From positions 1-6,742 of the forward strand of contig CAWZYQ010000184.1 in assembly GCA_963966275.1 (NCBI GenBank): a DNA stretch of 6,742 nt. Reading direction: 5' to 3'. Source of the DNA: UBA10427 sp003500135. Lineage in GTDB: Bacteria > Bacteroidota > Bacteroidia > Cytophagales > Cyclobacteriaceae. Under the pieces are notes generated by a model that worked only from the letters and a program-made list of their open reading frames with translations, made no database searches and was not told the DNA's origin. The position numbers were made by a program, and so were the translations under genes. Of this stretch, positions 1 through 6,673 are shown piece after piece (within the stretch, counting starts at the first letter, position 1; each line of letters starts with the position of its first letter).

Positions 1-55
1 GTGGAGGACGGGGATGAAGATGCCAGCCCGCCAGATACCGAAGACTTTGTGGTCG
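1..55 (+). repeat. Copy 1 of a perfect 55-base direct repeat in the adhesin gene
   Basis: Bases 1-55 are identical to 292-346, an offset of 291 bases or 97 codons, which matches the period of the encoded cadherin-like repeat. The two copies diverge straight after (GCCGTC against GAAGTA). Since the window opens exactly inside this repeat, further near-identical units probably lie upstream and may be collapsed in the assembly. Confidence 0.9.
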
Positions 56-1893
56 CCGTCACCGCGGTGAACGACCCTCCGGTAATCTCCACCACGGCGC
101 CGGCGACTGCCACCGAGGACGTGCTTTACACCTATGCGGCCGGGGTCACCGACCCGGATGACGCCAACAACGGGACCGATATCACCTGGACGCTGTCCAA
201 CGCCCCTGCGGGGATGACGGTAAGCGCCACGGGGGTAGTCTCCTGGACGCCGCCCGAAGGCGTTACGACCTCGGGCACGGTGACCCTGGTCGTGGAGGAC
301 GGGGATGAAGATGCCAGCCCGCCAGATACCGAAGACTTTGTGGTCGAAGTAACTGAAGTAAATGAACCGCCGGTGATCTCTAATTGCCCTTCCGATATCG
401 TGGTAAGTACCAGTGGGCCAGGCTGCAATGAGATAGTCAATTGGCCCTTGCCAACTGCGAGCGACAACTGCAGTGTAGATACATTTGTTAGTACCCACGA
501 TCCAGGCGATACATTTCCGGTGGGCGCCACAACTGTCACCTACACAGCCACCGATTCCGACGGTAATTCAGCAACCTGCAGCTTTCAGGTCACAGTAAAT
601 GATACTTCGCCTCCATTGTTTGCGAATTGTCCTGAGGATATTATCACTTATGGCGTCGGAGCGGTTACCTGGATATCCCCAAGCGCTACCGATGACTGCT
701 CCGATGTTAATTTAAGCAGTAATTTTAATCCCGGGGATGTATTTCCAATCGGGACCACCCAGGTAGTCTATACCGCAGAAGATGGATCAGGAAACATCAG
801 TACCTGTAGTTTTTTTGTAACCGTTGCAAACGATGAAGAAAACCCGGTTATTACGAATTGTCCTCCCGATGTGGTGATCTCGACAACCGACAGTACCTGT
901 GACAACCTTGTTACCTGGATACCTCCAACCGCCAGCGACAATGATGTACTGAGCGCGTTCACCAGTACCCACGAACCCGGCGATATCTTTCCCTTGGGCG
1001 CAACGACAGTTACTTATACGGCTACCGATGACAATGGGAATCAATCTACCTGTAGTTTTAATGTTATTGTAGAAGATAGTTACCCGCCAGATTTTGACTT
1101 CTGTCCATCATCGGTCTCGGTTTCAGGCTTTAATATTGACGCCCAGCTTGTTGAAGTGAACTGGGAGGCTCCTATTGCATCAGATAATTGCACCTCATTG
1201 GATTTACAAAGCAATTATAAACCAGGTGATTTATTTGATCCCCAATCAACAACTGAAGTGGTTTATACCGCCACGGATGGATCAGGCAATGTTTCGGAGT
1301 GTGTTTTCGAGGTAGGCCCATTTGAAAACAACGCCCCATCGGTACAAAACCAATCGATAATCACCAGTCATTCTACACCTGTCAAAATCATAATTGACGC
1401 TAGTGATCCTGATGGGGATAATTTATCGTTGGCTGAAATAGTTTTTAATAATGCTATTGCGGAAGTATCGGAAGTTGATAGTATGGGAATTTCATTTATT
1501 TATAAATCATTGGACAGTAATTTGGAAAGGGATGAATTAAGTGTAGTTGTCAAGGATGACGGCATACCTTTTTCAAGTGCAATTGGAACAGTTCAAATAC
1601 AATTTTTAGTAGAGATAAAAATTGAAGCAAGCCAAATATTTTCACCAGATGGCAATAATATCAATGATGATTTCTACATCCAAAATATTGAAGAATATCC
1701 CGAGAACACTGTTCAGATATACGACCGTTGGGGTGGTTTGATATTTGAGGCAAATGGTTATGATAATCAAAGTGTAGTATGGGATGGAACGGGTAATAAT
1801 GGTAGAATTGTACCTAATGGCACCTATTACTTTTTAATAAACCCTGGCGATGGAGTGGACAAATTAACCGGGGCGGTAGAAGTGGTAAAATGA
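1..1893 (+). CDS. Large multidomain surface protein with HYR repeats and T9SS type B sorting domain (5' partial)
   Basis: This is the C-terminal 630 residues of a secreted adhesin-like protein; the reading frame is open at base 1 and no signal peptide is present, so the true start lies upstream. Seen in order: the end of one cadherin-like/Ig repeat (1-23); a full one (about 24-122, with a PAGMTVSATGVVSWTP core typical of putative-Ig/cadherin folds); four HYR modules (about 123-201, 203-278, 281-358, 361-440), each opening with a CP motif and carrying YTATDxxGN-type strands; a cadherin-like module (about 444-539, ASDPDGDNLSL); and a gliding-motility-associated C-terminal domain (541-630: FSPDGNNINDDF at 547-558, YDRWG at 574-578, VWDG at 593-596, PNGTYYF at 605-611). 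In known members that last domain directs export by the type IX system and surface placement. The stop overlaps the next start in ATGA, so the two genes are probably translationally coupled. The ligand cannot be told from the sequence. Confidence 0.93.
   Translation: MEDGDEDASPPDTEDFVVAVTAVNDPPVISTTAPATATEDVLYTYAAGVTDPDDANNGTDITWTLSNAPAGMTVSATGVVSWTPPEGVTTSGTVTLVVEDGDEDASPPDTEDFVVEVTEVNEPPVISNCPSDIVVSTSGPGCNEIVNWPLPTASDNCSVDTFVSTHDPGDTFPVGATTVTYTATDSDGNSATCSFQVTVNDTSPPLFANCPEDIITYGVGAVTWISPSATDDCSDVNLSSNFNPGDVFPIGTTQVVYTAEDGSGNISTCSFFVTVANDEENPVITNCPPDVVISTTDSTCDNLVTWIPPTASDNDVLSAFTSTHEPGDIFPLGATTVTYTATDDNGNQSTCSFNVIVEDSYPPDFDFCPSSVSVSGFNIDAQLVEVNWEAPIASDNCTSLDLQSNYKPGDLFDPQSTTEVVYTATDGSGNVSECVFEVGPFENNAPSVQNQSIITSHSTPVKIIIDASDPDGDNLSLAEIVFNNAIAEVSEVDSMGISFIYKSLDSNLERDELSVVVKDDGIPFSSAIGTVQIQFLVEIKIEASQIFSPDGNNINDDFYIQNIEEYPENTVQIYDRWGGLIFEANGYDNQSVVWDGTGNNGRIVPNGTYYFLINPGDGVDKLTGAVEVVK
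292..346 (+). repeat. Copy 2 of the 55-base direct repeat
   Basis: This copy is identical to bases 1-55 and encodes the end of the cadherin-like unit (VEDGDEDASPPDTEDFVV). It is the last unit of the GC-rich array: the HYR modules and lower-GC sequence follow directly. Confidence 0.9.
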
Positions 1894-2840
1894 AAATATT
1901 TCGAACAGATCATCGGATTAGATATTGCATTAAACGCCACTCGGCTGTTTTTTTTCTTTTTCATTTGATAATTTCTGCAAATGCCCAAATTAATTCACTT
2001 TATACCCAGTATTTTTCAAGCCAGCTGGTCATCAATCCAGCGTATGCTGGGATGGATGAAGCTCTGAGTCTGACATTGATACATAAGGAACAATGGGTGG
2101 GTGTTGAAGGCGCCCCGGCTACTACGGTCTTAACCGCCCATACTTTATTTAAAAATATGAATACTGGTTTAGGGTTAAATATTGCCCATGACCAAATCAA
2201 TATTCATAAGCAAACCACTATTTCCGGCATATACAGTTACAGAATTCGACTAGGGGCGGGCCGATTTGTCAATTTAGGTTTACAAAGCGGTCTGAAATTA
2301 TTCAGATCGGATTATGCCTCATTGCAACCACCCGGGGCAGGCGACCCAACCATACCTGGTAATAATCTCCGATACACCCATTTCCAGGTGGGGACTGGCA
2401 TTTATTATAAAAGCAAAAGGTTTGAAGCCGGGGCGTCCCTTCCGGTTTTATATAGCGCCAATATTTCAGGGGAAATAAATCTATCAGAAAGCCCCAATGA
2501 TATTTCCGGCCTTTTCCTATACACAAGATATCATATACCTGTATCTTCCGGTTTTTCCCTATACCCCAGCGTTCTTTTTAGATATAACAGCCACTTGCCG
2601 GTTTCTTACGATTTGAATATTGAAGCCAGGTTAAAGGAATTTTTGATACTTGCACTTTCATATCGCAATGACCGAAGCATCAGTAATATTGTTCAATTTA
2701 TGCTACTTCCGCAGTTGAAATTAGGTTATGCTTATGACTTTGCTTTTGGATCAAACAAGGGCAGGGATTTCAATTCACATGAAATTATGCTGAATTATAT
2801 TTTTAAATACGATATCCAGAAGGTTAGCAATGGCAGATAG
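1890..2840 (+). CDS. PorP/SprF-family type IX secretion outer-membrane protein
   Basis: A 316-residue protein of usual length for the PorP/SprF family. Residues 1-32 form a signal peptide with a basic start and a hydrophobic FFLFHLII core, with likely cleavage at ANA|Q. Family hallmarks are visible: SLYTQYFSSQLVINPAYAG (36-54), KEQWVGVEGAPAT (66-78), then GLGLNIAHD, and alternating aromatic strands consistent with an outer-membrane beta-barrel. Known members, such as SprF for the SprB adhesin of Flavobacterium johnsoniae, support secretion or surface attachment of cargo with type B sorting domains; PorP is part of the T9SS itself. Because it directly follows and overlaps by 4 bases a gene for such a cargo, a dedicated partner role is the best inference. 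It is probably a cargo-specific paralogue rather than the core porP, since porK/L/M/N do not follow. The start at 1890 is supported by the ATGA overlap and the complete signal peptide. Confidence 0.9.
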   Translation: MKIFRTDHRIRYCIKRHSAVFFLFHLIISANAQINSLYTQYFSSQLVINPAYAGMDEALSLTLIHKEQWVGVEGAPATTVLTAHTLFKNMNTGLGLNIAHDQINIHKQTTISGIYSYRIRLGAGRFVNLGLQSGLKLFRSDYASLQPPGAGDPTIPGNNLRYTHFQVGTGIYYKSKRFEAGASLPVLYSANISGEINLSESPNDISGLFLYTRYHIPVSSGFSLYPSVLFRYNSHLPVSYDLNIEARLKEFLILALSYRNDRSISNIVQFMLLPQLKLGYAYDFAFGSNKGRDFNSHEIMLNYIFKYDIQKVSNGR

Positions 2841-4440
2841 GATTCACAAAATGGTAATTTGTTCAATACTATTTTTTTCCACCTCCGGCATATCAGTCGT
2901 TGCCCAACCATCCATTTTCTCCGGGTTTCAAAATAATTATGCTGCTGCCGAAGGGTATTATCAAATTAAGGCATATGCAAAAGCAAATGATATTTACTCC
3001 GGTATATATTATCGGGACACTTCAGAACACAGGGCTGTACTGGGATTAGCGCTTACTTTTTATCATTTGCATCAAAAAGTTAAAGCGGCAGAATGGTTTA
3101 TGAAATATTTACATGCAGAAAAAGAGCTGAACGGCCCGGAAATATTGTTTGCCGCCGATGCGTTGGCTGTGGCCGGGGATTACGATCAGGCTATTGAACT
3201 ATATGAGCAATACCTTAGATTCGATAAGGACAATATTTTTATCCATAAAAAGATATGGCAGATTCAAAATGCAGGTTATTTATTTGAAGACTCTGCCTAT
3301 TATCATGTCGTCCCACTTCCAATTAACTCCGATTATGATGAATACGGCCCCTGTTTGAAAGGTGATACACTGGTGTTTGTTTCGAATAAACCAAGAATAC
3401 AAGCTATTAAACGTGTGGATGCTTCCAGCAACAAAGCCTTTGGGACCAGGTATGCCGCAAAACTTGTCAAGGACAGTATCAATGAATTTAAGTTTAACAA
3501 TGAAGTTGATATTGATCCCTTTGGAAAAAGCTTTCAGTCAAAATATCAAAATGGAAGGGTATCATTCTCGACAAATACCAATATTATGGTTTATGCAAGC
3601 TCATTCGTTTTATCAGGACAAAATGAAATAACCATGGGATTGTTTTTTACCGAAAAACAGAACGGCGAATGGGCAATAAAAACCCCTTTTTCTTACAATA
3701 GCAATAGTTACAATATCAAACATCCATTTATAAATAAAGAGGGGACAGAATTATATTATTCTTCCGATATGAATGGTGGGTTTGGAGGGTATGATTTGTA
3801 CAAAAGTGAGTTAGTCAACGGGAAATGGACTTCACCTGAAAACCTGGGCCCCCATATCAATACATTTGCCGATGAAGGCCATCCATTTTTAATGAGGGGC
3901 AACTTATATTTTTCATCAATGGGCCATCCCGGACTGGGAGGGATCGATATATTTCAAATCAACCTCAAAAACGCAAAAAAGGAAGTGTTCAATCCGGGTT
4001 ACCCCATGAACACAAAATATGACGATTTTGGACTGGTGCTGGATAGCGTTTCAAAACAAGGCATTTTTGTTTCCAACCGAAATGAAATGGCCAAAAAACT
4101 GAATGACGACCTTTATGGCATTGTGATCAATAAAATTGATTTTCCAATTGACATCAGTGGAGTGGTGCGATATAAATATGATGATGGCAAGGATGAAAAA
4201 AGCTCATTGTATATTTTATCGAATGCCATCCTTGAATTGATAGATTCGCAATCCGGGGAAACCATCGCAACTACAAGGACAAAGGAAAACGGTACTTTTT
4301 CGATTACCATACCCATGGAGCGTCAGTACAAGCTAAAAATAAGCCATAGGGAGATAGGAGTGGCAATCGCAGCAATGGAAATACCTAAAAACCCCATTGA
4401 TTTCTTGAACCATGAAGTGGTTGTGGTCAAAAAAGAGTAA
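2830..4440 (+). CDS. PorE-like TPR / PD40 beta-propeller / CRD protein lacking the OmpA domain
   Basis: A 536-residue exported protein. The signal peptide is residues 1-25 (ILFFSTSGISVVA|Q). A second possible start, M8 at base 2851, would also leave a usable signal peptide and would remove the overlap. Residues about 35-135 are helical TPR-like repeats (for example YDQAIELYEQYLRFDKDN at 118-135). Residues about 165-435 form a PD40/TolB-like propeller: GDTLVFVSN (178-186), GTELYYSSDMNGGFGGYDLY (305-324), GNLYFSSMGHPGLGGIDIF (357-375) and GIFVSNR (411-417). Residues about 437-534 resemble a carboxypeptidase-regulatory-like domain (LELIDSQSGETIATTRTKENGTFSITIP). This order is that of PorE, a T9SS component, but PorE proteins continue into a C-terminal OmpA-like peptidoglycan-binding domain, and here the stop codon comes first. 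The gene overlaps the PorP/SprF gene by 11 bases, so they are co-transcribed and probably act together. Whether it binds the outer-membrane partner or the downstream kinase is unknown. Confidence 0.82.
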   Translation: MADRIHKMVICSILFFSTSGISVVAQPSIFSGFQNNYAAAEGYYQIKAYAKANDIYSGIYYRDTSEHRAVLGLALTFYHLHQKVKAAEWFMKYLHAEKELNGPEILFAADALAVAGDYDQAIELYEQYLRFDKDNIFIHKKIWQIQNAGYLFEDSAYYHVVPLPINSDYDEYGPCLKGDTLVFVSNKPRIQAIKRVDASSNKAFGTRYAAKLVKDSINEFKFNNEVDIDPFGKSFQSKYQNGRVSFSTNTNIMVYASSFVLSGQNEITMGLFFTEKQNGEWAIKTPFSYNSNSYNIKHPFINKEGTELYYSSDMNGGFGGYDLYKSELVNGKWTSPENLGPHINTFADEGHPFLMRGNLYFSSMGHPGLGGIDIFQINLKNAKKEVFNPGYPMNTKYDDFGLVLDSVSKQGIFVSNRNEMAKKLNDDLYGIVINKIDFPIDISGVVRYKYDDGKDEKSSLYILSNAILELIDSQSGETIATTRTKENGTFSITIPMERQYKLKISHREIGVAIAAMEIPKNPIDFLNHEVVVVKKE

Positions 4441-4484
4441 TTTAACGGGTCGGAAAGCTTGGATATTCGTAATTTACAACTTTA

Positions 4485-6530
4485 ATGATCGTAGAGATGA
4501 CCAGGTTTGTTTTTTTATTGTCCATTTTTTTCGGAATCCATACACAACAAATTGTTGCGCAGGATAGTGTCAATGTACAGGTTAAAGTATATGATATCGA
4601 GCTCAACACACTGCCAGAGGTACGTATGGAAGTCGAAAATTCCATCGAATTCACAACAAATTCTTCAGGTTTAGCCTTTATTAAATTGGCTTCGGATATG
4701 TTACCTCCAAAACATATTGAATCGTTAAGCAATGCATTTGAAGTAGAAGCATGGAATTACTCAAAAGGTATTTTAGAGGTCACACTCAGGCAAAGGGTTA
4801 CCAAATACATAATGGTCAGGCTAATTGATCAAAAGGAAAATGTTTTGGTGGGTATTACCACCAGGATACCTAAATACGATATTGCGGAAGTCTCTAATTC
4901 GAATGGCGAATTATTGATAGGTATTCCTGTTATGGCCAGTTTATTAGTTTCGGATTTTAATATACAAGGTTATGACGTTTTAAAATTGACCGGTAGGGGC
5001 AATGAAATTGAGGTTACGCTCGATAAGGTATTGGATAAACCTCAAATGCAGGAAGCGGATGAAAATATTTCAAATATACCCCAGGATGTTGACATGGAAG
5101 ACGTCAGTATCAATAAACTTGATTCAGTCAATTCCCTCACGGTATTATACAGTATTATCAAATCAGTGGATTACAAACAATTAAATCCGGATGAAAAATT
5201 TGCTTTAGACAAGAAATTCAATGATCTCGTTCAAAGTCGTGCTGGTAATATTGAGGGGAATATTTTGGTCGATCCATATATTGTAACTGATAATAGTGTA
5301 TTGCAGGCAGACATCCTATCGCTTTTCGAAAGGGTAGAACAGGAAACCAACTTATTGGATTTAAATAAGGAAAAGTTTGAAACCTATACAAAGCTAATAG
5401 CCGAAAAAATTGAAAATGGCGGTCAGGAATTGACATTAGATCAAAGAAAGCAATTGATTAACCTGATTTTAAAACTTCGCAGGATTTTGGAAGAAAATGA
5501 GGAAAAATTTTATCGCAATAATCAGTTGTACAAGTCCCGTGTGGATGAATTGCTCAATAATCTCGCTAATATTTATGAGCTGGAAGACATGCTTATTGAG
5601 AGCGAAGAAGAAAAGCAACAATTACTACATCAATTTCTGATCGTTATGCTATGGGCTGCTTTGATCAGTTCAATTGCAGTTCTTTTATTGTATTTAATTA
5701 GTGTGTTAAGAAAACAAAAAAAACAGCTTGCCAAGGCCAATAAGAAAGTGCGCGACATCAATGAGAACCTGGAAGATCTTGTTGAAGAAAAGACAGTATC
5801 CCTCAAAATGTTAAATAAGGAGCTCGATACATTTTTATATCGTTCCTCCCACAACCTGAAACGTCCGTTAACTTCCATCAGGGGCATTGCGAATATTGCA
5901 TCCATGACGCTAAATACAGAGGCTAATGATCTATTCGATAAGATATTGTCCACCACAACTGATATGGAAAAAATGATTGAGAAGCTGACTATGATTAATC
6001 ATATTCATCAACCGGTGGATTACCAACAACTTGATCTTTTTGTTATAATAAACCGTGTACTCGATAAATTTGAAAATGAAATAAAAGAGTTTGATATTGA
6101 TTGTTCAATCAAAATTCAGGAGGGACTTGTCTTCAAAAGCTATCCTTATGTAGTAGAACTGCTTTTTCTTAATCTTATTGAAAACGCCATTTTTTTCTCC
6201 AGATATACCACAGAGGAGCGGCCAAAATTGAAGATCAAAATCACCTCATTTTCTCATAACCAAATCAAAATAACTATTGAAGATAATGGTAGTGGAATAC
6301 AAGAAGATGTGTTGGACAAGGTTTGGGATATGTTTTTTATAGGGAATGAACTTTCTAAAGGTAACGGGTTAGGTTTGTTTATAGCCGGCAAAGCCCTTGA
6401 AACGTTAGAAGGTAAGGTTGAGATAGAAACAAAATATGGATATTTCTGTCGTTTTGTTATTGAATTACCTGAAATTAAACCGGGAGCAACCAAACTTAGT
6501 CTGGAAAATGAGGTAGTTGAATCTAGGTGA
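4485..6530 (+). CDS. Membrane-bound sensor histidine kinase with exported CRD-like and helical sensor region
   Basis: A 681-residue sensor kinase. A signal peptide (1-26, ending VAQ) precedes a region of two beta-rich CRD-like stretches (about 27-102 and 105-180; the second has the SNSNGELLIGIP ... QGYDVLKL pattern) and a mostly helical region (about 215-382) with no domain I recognise. A single clear membrane segment spans about 384-408, followed by a charged coiled-coil linker (409-450). The dimerisation/phosphoacceptor domain carries H456 in SSHNLKRPLTSI. The ATPase domain shows the N box (NLIENA, 563-568), G1 (DNGSGI, 600-605), F box (WDMFF, 614-618) and G2 (GNGLGL, 626-631), so catalysis looks intact. 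It lies 44 bases after the PorE-like gene on the same strand with no terminator between. No receiver domain or adjacent response regulator is present, so the partner is elsewhere. The start could instead be M5 at base 4497, which gives a tighter signal peptide. PorY, the known T9SS kinase, is not obviously this protein. Confidence 0.9.
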   Translation: MIVEMTRFVFLLSIFFGIHTQQIVAQDSVNVQVKVYDIELNTLPEVRMEVENSIEFTTNSSGLAFIKLASDMLPPKHIESLSNAFEVEAWNYSKGILEVTLRQRVTKYIMVRLIDQKENVLVGITTRIPKYDIAEVSNSNGELLIGIPVMASLLVSDFNIQGYDVLKLTGRGNEIEVTLDKVLDKPQMQEADENISNIPQDVDMEDVSINKLDSVNSLTVLYSIIKSVDYKQLNPDEKFALDKKFNDLVQSRAGNIEGNILVDPYIVTDNSVLQADILSLFERVEQETNLLDLNKEKFETYTKLIAEKIENGGQELTLDQRKQLINLILKLRRILEENEEKFYRNNQLYKSRVDELLNNLANIYELEDMLIESEEEKQQLLHQFLIVMLWAALISSIAVLLLYLISVLRKQKKQLAKANKKVRDINENLEDLVEEKTVSLKMLNKELDTFLYRSSHNLKRPLTSIRGIANIASMTLNTEANDLFDKILSTTTDMEKMIEKLTMINHIHQPVDYQQLDLFVIINRVLDKFENEIKEFDIDCSIKIQEGLVFKSYPYVVELLFLNLIENAIFFSRYTTEERPKLKIKITSFSHNQIKITIEDNGSGIQEDVLDKVWDMFFIGNELSKGNGLGLFIAGKALETLEGKVEIETKYGYFCRFVIELPEIKPGATKLSLENEVVESR

Positions 6531-6536
6531 TTTGAT

Positions 6537-6564
6537 AAAAAGCCCGGCTGTACCGGGTTTTTTT
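6537..6564. terminator. Bidirectional Rho-independent terminator between the kinase and tRNA genes
   Basis: Stem CCCGG (6543-6547) pairs with CCGGG (6553-6557) across the 5-base loop CTGTA. The stem can extend by a G-U pair and A-T pairs between the A run at 6537-6541 and the T run at 6558-6564. Read on +, seven Ts follow the stem, ending the four-gene operon 7 bases after its stop codon. Read on -, a CTTTTT tract follows, ending the tRNA transcript directly downstream of the tRNA. Confidence 0.85.
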
Positions 6565-6565
6565 G

Positions 6566-6639
6566 TGGGCCCACCAGGGCTCGAACCTGGGACCCCCTGA
6601 TTATGAGTCAGGTGCTCTAACCAACTGAGCTATGGGCCC
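6566..6639 (-). tRNA. tRNA with anticodon CAT (Ile2 or elongator Met)
   Basis: A complete 74-base cloverleaf on the minus strand: acceptor GGGCCCA/TGGGCCC, D stem GCTC/GAGC, anticodon stem CCTGA/TCAGG with loop CTCATAA (anticodon CAT), T stem CCAGG/CCTGG with loop TTCGAGC, and discriminator A. CCA is not encoded (the next bases are CAA). The G1-C72 pair and lack of a GGG/CCC anticodon stem rule out an initiator tRNA. C4-G69, C5-G68 and C27-G43 are pairs known to favour recognition by the lysidine synthetase TilS, which would make it the AUA-reading tRNA-Ile2. Elongator tRNA-Met cannot be excluded by eye. Confidence 0.95.
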
Positions 6640-6653
6640 GATTTTGTTTTTTG

Positions 6654-6673
6654 ATCAGGAATCGTAACCTGAT
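6654..6673. repeat. Hairpin with CCTGA/TCAGG-type stem
   Basis: ATCAGG (6654-6659) and CCTGAT (6668-6673) are inverted repeats around the 8-base loop AATCGTAA. No T tract follows on either strand, so this is not a standard terminator. On the minus strand it lies just upstream of the intact tRNA start. Confidence 0.55.

Noticed and set aside
1..3. GTG at base 1 as the true start of the first gene
   Set aside because: It lies inside a repeat, encodes the same valine as in the copy at 292, and no signal peptide follows; the gene is cut by the window edge.
132..539. Minus-strand open frame of 135 codons
   Set aside because: It is antisense to the GC-rich repeat and first HYR module; its low-complexity Ser/Thr/Val-rich product mirrors the codons on the other strand and shows no domain.
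3149..3631. Plus-strand frames of 69 and 89 codons inside the PorE-like gene
   Set aside because: They lie in another frame within a gene that has clear TPR and propeller motifs throughout, and lack any recognisable start context or domain.
4441..4484. TTG and TAATTTAC as a Bacteroidota-type promoter (TTTG / TAnnTTTG) before the kinase
   Set aside because: The spacing between the two elements is far too short and the -7 match is imperfect, so I do not call a promoter.
1947..4531. Runs of 7-8 T in the signal-peptide coding parts of genes 2, 3 and 4 as phase-variation tracts
   Set aside because: Phe-rich hydrophobic cores in AT-rich DNA give such runs naturally; the lengths are modest and all three frames are intact.
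4485..6530. The kinase as PorY, the known T9SS regulator
   Set aside because: The exported CRD-like and helical region is a specific architecture I cannot match to PorY by eye, and PorX is absent; the general kinase call is safer.
6254..6574. Minus-strand open frame of 106 codons
   Set aside because: It runs from the tRNA through the terminator and opposite the kinase ATPase domain, whose catalytic boxes are intact on the + strand.
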